From positions 620,001 through 684,000 of the forward strand of contig JACKFA010000004.1 of NCBI GenBank assembly GCA_020632715.1: DNA of 64,000 bases. Reading direction: 5' to 3'. Source of the stretch: Deltaproteobacteria bacterium. GTDB taxonomy: Bacteria > Myxococcota_A > UBA9042 > PHBI01. Below the pieces are notes generated by a model. It did not search any database and was not told the origin of the DNA. It saw only the letters and a program-made list of their open reading frames with translations. Of the stretch, positions 15,286-23,708 are shown in pieces (the stretch's first letter is position 1; every line of letters begins with the position of its first letter). The position numbers were made by a program, and so were the translations under genes.

Positions 15286-16815
15286 ATGGCGCGTCTCCTC
15301 CTCGTGAACCGGCGCCCCGAACAGCGCCGCGTCGTGCTGATCGAGAACGGCACGACGACCGAGCTCTTCTTCGAGCGCGTGCGCGACCGCGGCATCGTCG
15401 GCAACGTGTACCTCGGGCGCGTCGTGCGCGTGCTGCCCGGCATGCAGGCCGCCTTCGTGGAGGTCGGCCTCCAGCGCACCGGCTTCCTCTTCGTCGGCGA
15501 CGTGGCGGTCCCCTCGGGCGGCGCCCCCTTCGGCGACGGCGACGACGGCGGCGACGAGCCCGCGGGGGGGCGCGGTCGCGGCGATCGCTACCCGCCGATC
15601 AACGAGCTGCTGTCGCAGGGTCAGAAGGTGCTCGTGCAGGTCGCGAAGGCGCCGATGGGCACGAAGGGCGCGCGGCTGACGACGCACATCTCGCTCCCGG
15701 GGCGGCACCTCGTCTACATGCCGACGGTCGATCACGTCGGCGTGTCGCGCCGGATCAAGGAGGCCGACGAGCGCGCGCGCCTGAAGGCGATCAGCGACGA
15801 GATCCGCCCCGAGACGGGCGGGCTCATCATCCGCACGGCCGGCGAGGGCGCGGAGCTCGAGGACTTCAAGGACGACGTCGCCTTCCTGACCGACCTCTGG
15901 AAGGACATCCAGCGCCGCGCGCACGTCGCGTCGCCGCCGCAGCTCGTCCACGAGGACCTCGACCTCACGCTGCGCTCGGTGCGCGACCTCATCCAGGGCG
16001 AGGAGGATCGCGTGGTCGTCGACGACGACGACGAGCTCGAGCGGATCCTCGACTTCATGCACCGCTTCGTCCCGGGCTCGACGGGGCAGGTGCAGCGCTG
16101 GGACTCGCCGGACTCGATGCTCGAGCGCTACGGCGTCGAGTGGGAGATCGCGCGCGCCTCGCGGCGGAAGATCTGGCTCAAGTCGGGCGGCTACATCCTC
16201 ATCGACAAGACCGAGGCGCTGACGGCCGTCGACGTGAACACCGGCCGCTACGTCGGGAAGAGCAACTTCGAGGAGACGATCGTCGACATCAACCTCGAGG
16301 CGGTGCGCGAGATCGCCTACCAGCTGCGCCTCCGGGACATCGGCGGGATCATCGTCATCGACTTCATCGACATGGAGCTCGACGCCAACAAGAAGCGCGT
16401 CAGCGACGCGCTCATCGCCGAGCTCGCCAAGGATCGCGCGCGCACCAAGGTGCTCCCGATGAGCGGCCTCGGCCTCATCGAGATGACGAGGAAGCGCGTC
16501 CGGAACTCGATCGTGCAGGACCTCACGGAGCCCTGCTTCTACTGCGAGGGGCGCGGCTACCTGCGCTCGAACCGGGTGACGGCGGACAGCGTCATCATGC
16601 ACCTGAACCAGCAGCTCCGCGGCACCGACGGGCGGCAGGTCGCGGTGCGCGCCCACCCGCGCGTGACGGAGTGCCTGCTCGACGAGTACGGCGACGAGCT
16701 CGCGGCCGTCGAGCGCGCCTACCGCTGCAAGATCGACCTGGTCGACCAGCCGGCGCTCCACGTCGAGCAGTTCCACGTGAACGTCGGCGACGAGCCGCGC
16801 CCGGCGCCGGTCTGA
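15286..16815 (+). CDS. rng: Ribonuclease G/E family endoribonuclease
   Basis: 509 residues; start ATG with CGAGGA before it. S1-like RNA-binding domain at 35-135 with an acidic/Gly-rich insertion (80-102, DGDDGGDEPAGGRGRGD) not usual in RNase G. Catalytic metal-binding acids in TAVDVNTG (Asp316) and VIDFIDM (Asp359); the Zn-link Cys pair in PCFYCEGRG (417-420). It cleaves single-stranded RNA, matures 16S rRNA and degrades mRNA. The length fits RNase G and there is no C-terminal degradosome scaffold. It stands divergent to rpoN. Alone here, since the next gene is convergent. Confidence 0.93.
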   Translation: MARLLLVNRRPEQRRVVLIENGTTTELFFERVRDRGIVGNVYLGRVVRVLPGMQAAFVEVGLQRTGFLFVGDVAVPSGGAPFGDGDDGGDEPAGGRGRGDRYPPINELLSQGQKVLVQVAKAPMGTKGARLTTHISLPGRHLVYMPTVDHVGVSRRIKEADERARLKAISDEIRPETGGLIIRTAGEGAELEDFKDDVAFLTDLWKDIQRRAHVASPPQLVHEDLDLTLRSVRDLIQGEEDRVVVDDDDELERILDFMHRFVPGSTGQVQRWDSPDSMLERYGVEWEIARASRRKIWLKSGGYILIDKTEALTAVDVNTGRYVGKSNFEETIVDINLEAVREIAYQLRLRDIGGIIVIDFIDMELDANKKRVSDALIAELAKDRARTKVLPMSGLGLIEMTRKRVRNSIVQDLTEPCFYCEGRGYLRSNRVTADSVIMHLNQQLRGTDGRQVAVRAHPRVTECLLDEYGDELAAVERAYRCKIDLVDQPALHVEQFHVNVGDEPRPAPV

Positions 16816-16868
16816 CGTCGGCGCGACCCGCCGGAGAACGCGGCGCGTCGAGGGGGCGCTCCACCGCC

Positions 16869-17249
16869 TCAGATCGCAGCGATCACCACGCCATCCGTGC
16901 GCTCGGCCAGCGCGCGGAGATCATCCGGGTCGCTCGTGACGACCGCTCCGTCGGGCTCGGCGAAGGCGACCACCAGAGCGTCGACCGCCGAACCCGCGCG
17001 CGCCTGCGTGCGTAGCCGCGCCGCACGACGAGCGAGCCGTTCGGGCATCGCCTCGATGAGGTCACAGGTCTCGAGGAATCGGTTCACGTGGGCGTCGCGA
17101 CCCGGGTGGCCCTGGGTGCACTCGACGAGGACGACGGTCGGGACGACCGGAGGCCAGTGACCGCGGGAGCGGAGGACCAGGAGAAGAGCTGCTGCGTCAC
17201 GGGTGCGGCGCGCGAGGTAGCTCACACCGCCCGAGTCGAGGACGAGCAT
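16869..17249 (-). CDS. PIN-domain toxin (VapC-like)
   Basis: 126 residues. PIN fold acids are visible: Asp5 in LVLDSGG, Glu44 in VLVECTQG, Asp91 in SAVDALVVAFAE and a late Asp in VVTSDPDDL. PIN toxins are Mg2+-dependent RNases that cut tRNA or rRNA. The ATG follows the antitoxin's TGA directly with no gap, typical of a coupled toxin-antitoxin pair. The sequence differs strongly from the VapC at 31414, so the two are not recent duplicates. Confidence 0.85.
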   Translation of the reverse strand: MLVLDSGGVSYLARRTRDAAALLLVLRSRGHWPPVVPTVVLVECTQGHPGRDAHVNRFLETCDLIEAMPERLARRAARLRTQARAGSAVDALVVAFAEPDGAVVTSDPDDLRALAERTDGVVIAAI

Positions 17250-17501
17250 TCAGCCGCTCCGTCGCGCCGCAGGATGGCGCTCCAGGCGCTCGACGATGGC
17301 CTCCGCCCGGGCCATCTCCTCGGGCGTCGGCGGACCGACCTCGGCGAGGAGCTCCTCGACGTACCTGTCAGACTCGTCGAGGAGCTCGAGCCTCCGGACC
17401 TCCGCGCGCACCGCCTCCTGAAGAAGCTGCGAAGCGTGGAGGCCGCGCTCCTTGACGAGGGCGTGCAGCTCATCGGGGAGATATACCTGCATCCGGGCCA
17501 T
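17250..17501 (-). CDS. Ribbon-helix-helix antitoxin partner of the PIN toxin
   Basis: 83 residues from the ATG at 17501 (MARMQVYLPDELHALVKERG); an ATG two codons further up (17507) and one at 17492 are alternatives. MQVYLPDEL is the DNA-contacting ribbon of CopG/MetJ-type antitoxins, and the C-terminal half (EEMARAEAIVERLERH) would wrap the toxin. No ribosome site is seen; a -10 element lies only about seven bases upstream, so the mRNA may be nearly leaderless. It should repress its own operon. Confidence 0.82.
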   Translation of the reverse strand: MARMQVYLPDELHALVKERGLHASQLLQEAVRAEVRRLELLDESDRYVEELLAEVGPPTPEEMARAEAIVERLERHPAARRSG

Positions 17502-17508
17502 GCGCATA

Positions 17509-17538
17509 AGTATACACCCCCGTCACGCGGGCGCGCAA
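17509..17538 (-). promoter_or_regulatory. Promoter of the RHH/PIN operon
   Basis: On the minus strand TTGCGC (17538-17533), an 18-bp spacer and TATACT (17514-17509). Transcription would begin near 17502, right at the antitoxin start codon. GTATAC in the -10 region is palindromic and could be part of the autoregulation site. Confidence 0.45.
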
Positions 17539-17581
17539 CGGGCGGAACGGATGGCGCATCACGCGAGGTCACGCTGGCGGG

Positions 17582-18106
17582 TCAGCCCGCGCGGTCGAGG
17601 TGCCCGTGGAGCGTCTCGCGCGCCTCGCGGAGGCGGCGCGTGAGCTCGTTCGCCGCCGACTGCAGCTCCGGGCGCTGCGCGTGCTTGTCCGGGTGGTAGC
17701 GCGAGAGGAGCTCGCGGTACTTCTTGTCGACCGCGTCGCGGTCCGAGCCGAGCGGCAGCTCGAGCGCGGCGTAGGCGAGCCGCACCTCCTGCGTGAAGAC
17801 GACCGCCGCCCCGCGCGTGGGCTGGCGCTCCGGCGCCGGCTCGGCGCGCCCCCAGGCGCTCGCGCCGGCCTCGAGGCTCTCGTCGCGCCCGCCTCCCGAG
17901 CCCCACGCCGACGCCCCGTCCGCCTCCTGCGCCCGCTTGAGCTCGGCCTCCGCCGCCTCGAGGTCCGCCTTGGCGCGCCGCAGGCGCTCGAGCCGCTCCT
18001 GCTTCGTCTCGTCGGTGGCGTCGTCGTCGCGGTCGGAGATGACCGCCTTCATGTGGTTGAACTCGGCGCGCGCGAGCCGCGCGAGGCGCTCGAAGATGTT
18101 GCTCAA
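17582..18106 (-). CDS. J-domain protein with a coiled-coil N-terminal half
   Basis: 174 residues from a TTG at 18106, preceded by AGGGAG; the ATG at 18154 gives 190 residues but has no ribosome site. The first 25 residues (SNIFERLARLARAEFNHMKA) recall the membrane-binding amphipathic helix of PspA/Vipp1, and residues up to about 65 are a charged coiled coil. After a Gly/Ser/Pro linker the C-terminal 75 residues are a J domain with the HPD triad in LLSRYHPDKHAQ, which stimulates the ATPase of DnaK/Hsp70. No Zn-finger or substrate domain of DnaJ is present. A co-chaperone acting at the inner membrane is inferred from the combination. Confidence 0.75.
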   Translation of the reverse strand: MSNIFERLARLARAEFNHMKAVISDRDDDATDETKQERLERLRRAKADLEAAEAELKRAQEADGASAWGSGGGRDESLEAGASAWGRAEPAPERQPTRGAAVVFTQEVRLAYAALELPLGSDRDAVDKKYRELLSRYHPDKHAQRPELQSAANELTRRLREARETLHGHLDRAG

Positions 18107-18227
18107 GGCGGGGGCTCCCTTCGCGAGACCACGGGTCGCTGACGTCAGGGCCATAGCATAGTCCCGCGCCGCGCGCGGACACGGCCGAAAATGCGTCAGC
18201 CCCCGGAAACGCTGCTATACCCGGCCC

Positions 18228-19217
18228 ATGAGCCAGGCCCCGCTCCCCACGACCGCCCGCACCGCCGACGCCATCGGCTACCTCACCTGGATGCGCACCC
18301 TCCGCGACGCCTCGCCGCACAGCCTGCGCGCCGTCGACGCGGACCTGCGCGACTTCTCGGCCTTCCTCGCCGACCGGCGCGGAGCCGCCTCCGAGGCGCC
18401 TCCGCCGGACCTCGCGCGCGTTGACCGGCTGGAGGTGCGTGCCTACCTTGCGCACCTCGCCGGTAGGAACGCGGCCCCGACGATCGGCCGCAAGCTCGCG
18501 ACCCTGCGCGGCTTCTATCGCTGGCTCGTGCGCGAGGGACGACGGGGCGACTCGCCGATGGACGGCATCACGAACCCACGGAAGGCGCGGAAGCTGCCGG
18601 AGACGGTCGATCTCGAGACCATCCTGGCCGTGCTCGAGGCGCCGCCCGCCGACACCCCGGCGGGGCTCCGCGACCGCGCGATGCTCGAGGTCCTCTACGC
18701 GTCCGGGCTACGCGTGTCGGAGCTCACGGGCCTCGATCTGCGCGACCTCGACCTCGACGGCGGCTTCGTGCGGGTCGTCGGCAAGGGCCGGAAGACCCGC
18801 GAGGTGCCGTTCCATGCGCGCGCCGGCCGCGCGCTCTCGCGCTGGATCGCCGCGCGCGACGCGTTCCTCGACGGCACCCCCGACAAGGGCGCCCTCTTCC
18901 TGAACCGGCGCGGCGGGCGCCTCACCGAGCGCAGCGTGCGGCGCGTGCTCGACCAGGCCGTGCTCCGCTGCGCGGCGCGGCGCGCGATGCACCCGCACCT
19001 CCTCCGGCACGCGTTCGCGACGCACCTCCTCGGGAGCGGCGTCGACGTGCGGCTCATCCAGGAGCTGCTCGGCCACGCGAGCGTCGCGACCACGCAGATC
19101 TACACGCACGTCAGCATCGACCACCTCACGCGGGTCTACGACGCGGCGCACCCGCGCGCGCGCCTCCCGCGGCTTCCGACGACGACGGCAGGGCAGGGGA
19201 AAGAGCACGATGGGTAG
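18228..19217 (+). CDS. xerC: Tyrosine recombinase XerC
   Basis: 329 residues. SAM-like N-terminal DNA-binding domain, then the catalytic domain with the six active-site residues: Arg162 (ASGLRVSEL), Lys186 (GKGRKTRE), His257 and Arg260 (HPHLLRHAFATH), His283 (LLGHAS) and nucleophile Tyr292 (QIYTHV). XerC with XerD resolves chromosome dimers at dif. It overlaps hslV by 8 bp, the classic xerC-hslV-hslU order. No ribosome site is seen; a TATACC lies six bases before the ATG, so a leaderless mRNA is possible. Confidence 0.95.
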   Translation: MSQAPLPTTARTADAIGYLTWMRTLRDASPHSLRAVDADLRDFSAFLADRRGAASEAPPPDLARVDRLEVRAYLAHLAGRNAAPTIGRKLATLRGFYRWLVREGRRGDSPMDGITNPRKARKLPETVDLETILAVLEAPPADTPAGLRDRAMLEVLYASGLRVSELTGLDLRDLDLDGGFVRVVGKGRKTREVPFHARAGRALSRWIAARDAFLDGTPDKGALFLNRRGGRLTERSVRRVLDQAVLRCAARRAMHPHLLRHAFATHLLGSGVDVRLIQELLGHASVATTQIYTHVSIDHLTRVYDAAHPRARLPRLPTTTAGQGKEHDG

Positions 19218-19776
19218 CAACGAGACGTTCCACGGGACGACCATCCTCGCGGTCCGGAAGGGCGGGCGCGCGGTCGTCGCCGGCGACGGGCAGGTCACGC
19301 TCGGCAACACCGTGATGAAGGGCGGCGCGCGCAAGGTGCGGCGGCTCCATCACGGGCAGGTGGTCGTCGGCTTCGCCGGCAGCACCGCCGACGCGTTCAC
19401 GCTGTTCGAGCGGTTCGAGGGGAAGCTCAAGGAATACAACGGGATGCTGCGGCGGTCGGCCGTCGAGCTCGCGAAGGAGTGGCGGACGGACCGCGCGCTC
19501 CGGCGGCTCGAGGCGCTGCTCATCGTGGCGGACGCGTCGGAGACGCTGGTGATCTCGGGCTCGGGCGACGTCATCGAGCCGGACAAGGGCGTGGCCGCGG
19601 TCGGGAGCGGCGGGATGTACGCGCAGGCCGCGGCGCTCGCGCTGCTCGAGCACTCGGACCTCGACGCGCGGAAGATCGCCGAGGTCGCGATGGGGATCGC
19701 GGCGGACATCTGCATCTACACGAACCGCAACCTGACGGTCGAGGAGATCGAGGGCGCGGCGGAGGCGGGCGAATGA
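19210..19776 (+). CDS. hslV: ATP-dependent protease proteolytic subunit HslV (ClpQ)
   Basis: 188 residues with AGGGGAAAG as ribosome site inside the end of xerC. A nine-residue propeptide (MGSNETFHG) precedes TTILAVRKGG; Thr10 becomes the N-terminal nucleophile after cleavage. Proteasome-like beta fold residues (AGDGQVTLG, GFAGSTADAFTLFERFE) are conserved. It forms double hexamers inside the HslUV protease. The next gene, hslU, overlaps its stop by ATGA. Confidence 0.96.
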   Translation: MGSNETFHGTTILAVRKGGRAVVAGDGQVTLGNTVMKGGARKVRRLHHGQVVVGFAGSTADAFTLFERFEGKLKEYNGMLRRSAVELAKEWRTDRALRRLEALLIVADASETLVISGSGDVIEPDKGVAAVGSGGMYAQAAALALLEHSDLDARKIAEVAMGIAADICIYTNRNLTVEEIEGAAEAGE

Positions 19777-21131
19777 CGACCGAGAAGAAGGGCCACGGGA
19801 CGAACCTCACGCCGCGGGAGCTCGTGCGCGAGCTCGACCGCTACGTGGTCGGGCAGAAGTCGGCGAAGCGCGCGGTGGCGGTGGCGCTCCGGAACCGCTG
19901 GCGGCGCCAGCAGCTCGAGGGGCACCTGCGCGACGAGGTGACGCCGAAGAACATCATCATGATCGGGCCCACGGGCGTCGGGAAGACGGAGATCGCGCGG
20001 CGCCTCGCGAAGCTCGCGGGGGCGCCGTTCATCAAGGTCGAGGCGTCGAAGTTCACCGAGGTGGGCTACGTCGGGCGCGACTGCGAGTCGATGATCCGCG
20101 ACCTCGTGGAGGTGTCGCTGAAGCTCGTCGAGGAGGAGGAGCTCGAGCGCGTGCAGGCGCGGGCGCGCGAGCTCGCCGAGGAGCGCGTGCTCGACATCCT
20201 CCTGCCGTCGCGGAAGCCCGGCTTCGAGGAGAAGGGGGACGACGGGACGGCGAGCGGCACGCGGGAGAAGCTGAGGCGGCTCCTGCGCGAGGGGCACCTC
20301 GACGACAAGGAGGTCGAGGTCGAGACGAAGGAGACGAAGATGCCGATGATGGACATCTTCTCGAACTCGGGGCTCGACGAGATCGGCATCAACATGAAGG
20401 ACAGCTTCGGGCACCTCTTCCCGCAGAAGACGAAGCGGCGCCGGGTGCACGTGAAGGAGGCGCTCGAGATCCTCCAGCGCGACGAGGCGCAGAAGCTCAT
20501 CGACAAGGACAAGTGCACGGCCGAGGCGCTCGAGCGGGCGCAGCACAGCGGCATCATCTTCCTCGACGAGATCGACAAGATCGCCGGGCGCGAGTCGAAG
20601 ATGGGCCCGGACGTGAGCCGGGAGGGCGTGCAGCGCGACCTGCTGCCGATCGTCGAGGGGTCGACGGTCAACACGAAGCACGGGATGGTGCACACCGACC
20701 ACATCCTGTTCATCGCGGCGGGCGCGTTCCACATGACGAAGGTGAGCGACCTCATCCCGGAGCTGCAGGGGCGCTTCCCGATCCGGGTCGAGCTCGAGCG
20801 GCTCACGGAGGACGACTTCGTGCGGATCCTCTCGGAGCCCGAGGGGTCGCTCACGAAGCAGTACACGGCGCTCTTGTCGACCGAGGGGGTGCCGGTGGAC
20901 TTCACGGCGGAGGGGATCCGCGAGATCGCGAAGGTCGCGAGCGAGGTGAACGAGCGCCAGGAGAACATCGGGGCGCGGCGGCTCCACACGGTGATGGAGC
21001 GGCTCCTCGACGAGGTGAGCTTCGAGGCGCCGGACCTCGGCGGGCAGAAGATCACGGTGGACGCGGCGTTCGTGAAGGCGGCGCTGAAGGACGTCGTGCA
21101 GGACCCGCAGCTCGAGAACTACATCCTGTAG
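19773..21131 (+). CDS. hslU: ATP-dependent protease ATPase subunit HslU (ClpY)
   Basis: 452 residues starting at the ATG overlapping the hslV TGA. AAA+ unfoldase with Walker A GPTGVGKT (65-72), Walker B IIFLDEIDKIAGRESK, the I domain (about 105-245) and the pore/sensor region (GVGYVGRDCE type: TEVGYVGRDCESM). The C-terminal residues ENYIL are those that dock into HslV and open its active sites. It unfolds substrates such as SulA-like proteins and feeds them to HslV. Confidence 0.96.
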   Translation: MTTEKKGHGTNLTPRELVRELDRYVVGQKSAKRAVAVALRNRWRRQQLEGHLRDEVTPKNIIMIGPTGVGKTEIARRLAKLAGAPFIKVEASKFTEVGYVGRDCESMIRDLVEVSLKLVEEEELERVQARARELAEERVLDILLPSRKPGFEEKGDDGTASGTREKLRRLLREGHLDDKEVEVETKETKMPMMDIFSNSGLDEIGINMKDSFGHLFPQKTKRRRVHVKEALEILQRDEAQKLIDKDKCTAEALERAQHSGIIFLDEIDKIAGRESKMGPDVSREGVQRDLLPIVEGSTVNTKHGMVHTDHILFIAAGAFHMTKVSDLIPELQGRFPIRVELERLTEDDFVRILSEPEGSLTKQYTALLSTEGVPVDFTAEGIREIAKVASEVNERQENIGARRLHTVMERLLDEVSFEAPDLGGQKITVDAAFVKAALKDVVQDPQLENYIL

Positions 21132-21152
21132 GGGCGGCCCTCGTGGCCGCCC
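21132..21152 (+). terminator. Hairpin directly after hslU
   Basis: Perfect 8-bp stem (GGGCGGCC / GGCCGCCC) with a 5-nt loop starting at the base after the hslU stop codon. No T-run. Position and stability suggest transcript-end formation or protection for the xerC-hslVU operon. Confidence 0.45.
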
Positions 21153-21179
21153 GCGGCCTCGCGCCGGGTCGCCATCCAC

Positions 21180-21275
21180 ACGGAGCCACGGAGCCACGAA
21201 GGCTCGGAGGAGCACGGAGCGAGCGACAGACCCTCCGTGCCCCCTCCGTGTCTCCGTGCCTCCGTGGTTTCCCTT
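21180..21275. repeat. Dispersed inverted-repeat element of CACGGAG / CTCCGTG units, locus 1
   Basis: The left half (21180-21222) carries CACGGAG-type heptamers and the right half (21233-21275) their complements (CTCCGTG four times), so the element can fold on itself. A 22-bp stretch at its right end (21252-21273) recurs exactly at 43455-43476, and related units fill 50782-51068. It occupies most of the hslU-argD spacer. Confidence 0.7.
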
Positions 21276-21359
21276 CCTGAACGGCCACTTGGCTCGTTCC
21301 ACGGCGAGCCGCCCCGCCGGCCCCGACGCCACCGTTGACGTCCGCCGCCAGCGGGGCCC

Positions 21360-22604
21360 ATGCTGCGCCGCATGACGAACCTCTTCCCCGACGCGCTGAA
21401 CACGGACCTCGTCGCCCGGGCGACGAGCCACTACACCCCGAACTACCGCCAGACGCCGCTCTTCCTCGTGCGCGGCGAGGGTGTCTGGGTCTGGGACCGC
21501 GACGGCAAGCGCTACCTCGACTTCATCGCGGGCATCGCCGTCAACAGCGTCGGCCACGCCCACCCGCGCCTCGTCGCCGCCATCCGCGAGCAGGCCGACG
21601 CCGTCATCCACGTCTCGAACCTCTACTACAACGAGCCGGCCCTCGCCCTGCTCGACAAGCTCGGCGAGATCAGCTTCGCCGACCGCGTGTACTTCGGGAA
21701 CAGCGGCACCGAGGCCAACGAGGCCGCGCTCAAGCTCGCGCGCCGCTACCAGACGCGCGTGAAGAACGCCCCCGAGAAGACCGGCGTCCTCGCGTTCGAC
21801 CACAGCTTCCACGGCCGCACCTACGCCTCCATCAGCGTCACCGGCCAGCCGAAGTACCACGACGGCTTCGAGCCGATGATGGCCGGCGTCCACTTCGCCC
21901 GCTTCGGCGACCTCGACCACGTCGTCAGCACCATCGCCGGCGCCGGCGGCACCATCGGCACCGTCATCGTCGAGCCCGTCCAGTGCGAGGGCGGCCTCAA
22001 CATGCCGCCCCCCGGCTTCCTGAAGGGGCTCCGCAAGGTCTGCGACCAGCACGGCATCGTGCTCATCTACGACGAGGTCCAGACCGGCGTCGGGCGCTGC
22101 GCCGAGTGGTGGTACTACGAGATCGACGCCGTCCGCCCCGACATCCTGACCTCCGCCAAGGGCATCGGCGGCGGCGTGCCCCTCGGCGCCATGCTCTGCA
22201 CCGACGAGGTCGCGCAGGGCTGGGGGCCCGGGAGCCACGCCAGCACCTTCGGCGGCAACCCGCTCGCCACGCGCGCCGGCCTCGAGGTGCTGCGCATCAT
22301 CGAGGACGAGCAGCTCCTCGACAACGCCTACAAGGTCGGCGAGGCCCTCGGCGAGGGGCTCGAGGCGCTCGCGAAGCGCCACCCCGAGAAGGTCGCCGAC
22401 CCGCGCGGCGTCGGCCTCCTGCGCGGGCTGCGCGTGCGCGACGAGGCGGCCGCCGGGCGGGTCGTCGAGGCGGCGCGCGAGCGCGGGCTCCTCCTCAACA
22501 CGGTGCGCGGCGGCGTCCTGCGCATGGTGCCCCCGCTCATCGTGCAGAAGGGCCACGTCGACGCGGCGCTCGAGATCCTCGACGAGGTCCTCGCGGCGTC
22601 GTAG
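21360..22604 (+). CDS. argD: Acetylornithine / acetyl-diaminopimelate-type class III aminotransferase
   Basis: 414 residues (410 from the ATG at 21372; neither has a clear ribosome site). PLP fold type I, class III: substrate and cofactor motifs GIAVNSVGHAHP, NSGTEANEAALKLAR (phosphate-binding loop), HSFHGRTYAS, VIVEPVQCEGG, the Asp in IYDEVQTGVGR and the PLP Lys in SAKGIGGGVPLGAM. These agree with ArgD, which transaminates N-acetylglutamate semialdehyde to acetylornithine in arginine synthesis. A succinylornithine or 4-aminobutyrate aminotransferase is the main alternative, less likely from length and motifs. No other arg gene is in the window. Confidence 0.85.
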   Translation: MLRRMTNLFPDALNTDLVARATSHYTPNYRQTPLFLVRGEGVWVWDRDGKRYLDFIAGIAVNSVGHAHPRLVAAIREQADAVIHVSNLYYNEPALALLDKLGEISFADRVYFGNSGTEANEAALKLARRYQTRVKNAPEKTGVLAFDHSFHGRTYASISVTGQPKYHDGFEPMMAGVHFARFGDLDHVVSTIAGAGGTIGTVIVEPVQCEGGLNMPPPGFLKGLRKVCDQHGIVLIYDEVQTGVGRCAEWWYYEIDAVRPDILTSAKGIGGGVPLGAMLCTDEVAQGWGPGSHASTFGGNPLATRAGLEVLRIIEDEQLLDNAYKVGEALGEGLEALAKRHPEKVADPRGVGLLRGLRVRDEAAAGRVVEAARERGLLLNTVRGGVLRMVPPLIVQKGHVDAALEILDEVLAAS

Positions 22605-22609
22605 CGGTC

Positions 22610-22624
22610 GGCGCGCTTCGCGCC
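22610..22624 (+). terminator. Hairpin after argD
   Basis: GGCGCG-CTT-CGCGCC, a perfect 6-bp stem with a 3-nt loop, five bases after the argD stop. No T-run. Weak terminator candidate. Confidence 0.35.
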
Positions 22625-22811
22625 CGCCCCCGGAGCGGTCGCGCGGCGCGGGTGTGCGCTCTCGCACAGGCGCCGCTGGCCGCCGTCACGGCCCGCGCGC
22701 GACAAGCCGTTAACAAAGTCGCGTCCGAGGACCGATTCCTTGATGATGGCTGCCGTGCTAACACCGATGTCGAGCTACACACCGCGGAGCGAAGGGGGCG
22801 ACACGGCCGTC

Positions 22812-23702
22812 ATGGCAGAGGCTCACGACGACACCGACAGCGTGGAGGCGATCCTCGCCGCCGTGCTGGCCGACCCCGGTGCGCGCGCGCGCCGGGAGCG
22901 GGTCGTGGCCGAGCGCCCGACGGACTGGTCGCCGAGCCGCTACGCGGAGCTCGACCTCCTCGTCGACGCGCTCGAGCTCCGCTTCCGGCAGCTGCAGGTG
23001 CCGCAGGGCGAGGGGCGGCGCGGCTGGCGCCCGAAGTCGACCGAGGTGGAGATCGCCCCGCCCACGGTGCTGCCGTCCGCCAACAACTACGACCTCGACG
23101 ACATCTCGCGCGTCGAGGCGCCGCCGCTCCCCATCGACGTCCCGACGGACAAGAAGGGGGCCGAGCCGCCGCCCATCCCCGTCGGGCAGCAGGCGCCGCC
23201 GGCCGCGCCGGCCGCGAAGAAGGCGAAGCCCGCGCCCGCGCCCGCGCCCGTCGCCGAGCCGAAGACGAAGCGCCTCCCCGAGGGGCCGATCCTGAAGCCC
23301 GCGAGCGGCCCGAGCCGCGCCGTGACGCTGCTCTACGACGACATCCTGTGGCTCGTGTCCATCAACGACTGGGCCGCGGCGCTCATCTCGCTCGAGCGTC
23401 TGCTCGTCATGGCCGCGCTCCAGGGCGACGTGAAGGAGTTCGTGGACGTCAACGAGGTCAAGCTCATGAACGTCTACGAGAGCTACCTCGGGCCGCTCGA
23501 GAAGAGGCCGAAGCGCGCGCTCTCGACCATCGACAACACGATGCCCGGCGGCTACGAGCGCGCCGAGAAGATCGCGTCCGTCCTCGACCTCGTCGACGGC
23601 GAGCGCGACCTGAAGCAGATCCTCCGCGACTCCGACTACTCCCCGCTCGAGACCTGCGCCGCCCTGAACCAGCTGCGGCGCGCCGGGGTCGTCGACATCT
23701 GA
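22812..23702 (+). CDS. Conserved hypothetical protein with a C-terminal helical (winged-helix-like) module
   Basis: 296 residues from ATG 22812. The frame opens earlier (TTG/ATG at 22740-22746), but codons there use A or T at third positions unlike the rest of the gene, so the later start is preferred. An N-terminal helical part (about 1-75) is followed by a Pro/Ala/Lys-rich linker (100-165) and a C-terminal region (175-296). Its last 50 residues (VLDLVDGERDLKQILRDSDY, then LETCAALNQLRRAGV) have the look of the small helical module found behind DUF4388-type regulatory proteins of Deltaproteobacteria. No signal peptide. A cytoplasmic regulatory or scaffold role is a guess. Convergent with coaE, 6 bp between stops. 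Confidence 0.75.
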   Translation: MAEAHDDTDSVEAILAAVLADPGARARRERVVAERPTDWSPSRYAELDLLVDALELRFRQLQVPQGEGRRGWRPKSTEVEIAPPTVLPSANNYDLDDISRVEAPPLPIDVPTDKKGAEPPPIPVGQQAPPAAPAAKKAKPAPAPAPVAEPKTKRLPEGPILKPASGPSRAVTLLYDDILWLVSINDWAAALISLERLLVMAALQGDVKEFVDVNEVKLMNVYESYLGPLEKRPKRALSTIDNTMPGGYERAEKIASVLDLVDGERDLKQILRDSDYSPLETCAALNQLRRAGVVDI

Positions 23703-23708
23703 GCCCGC

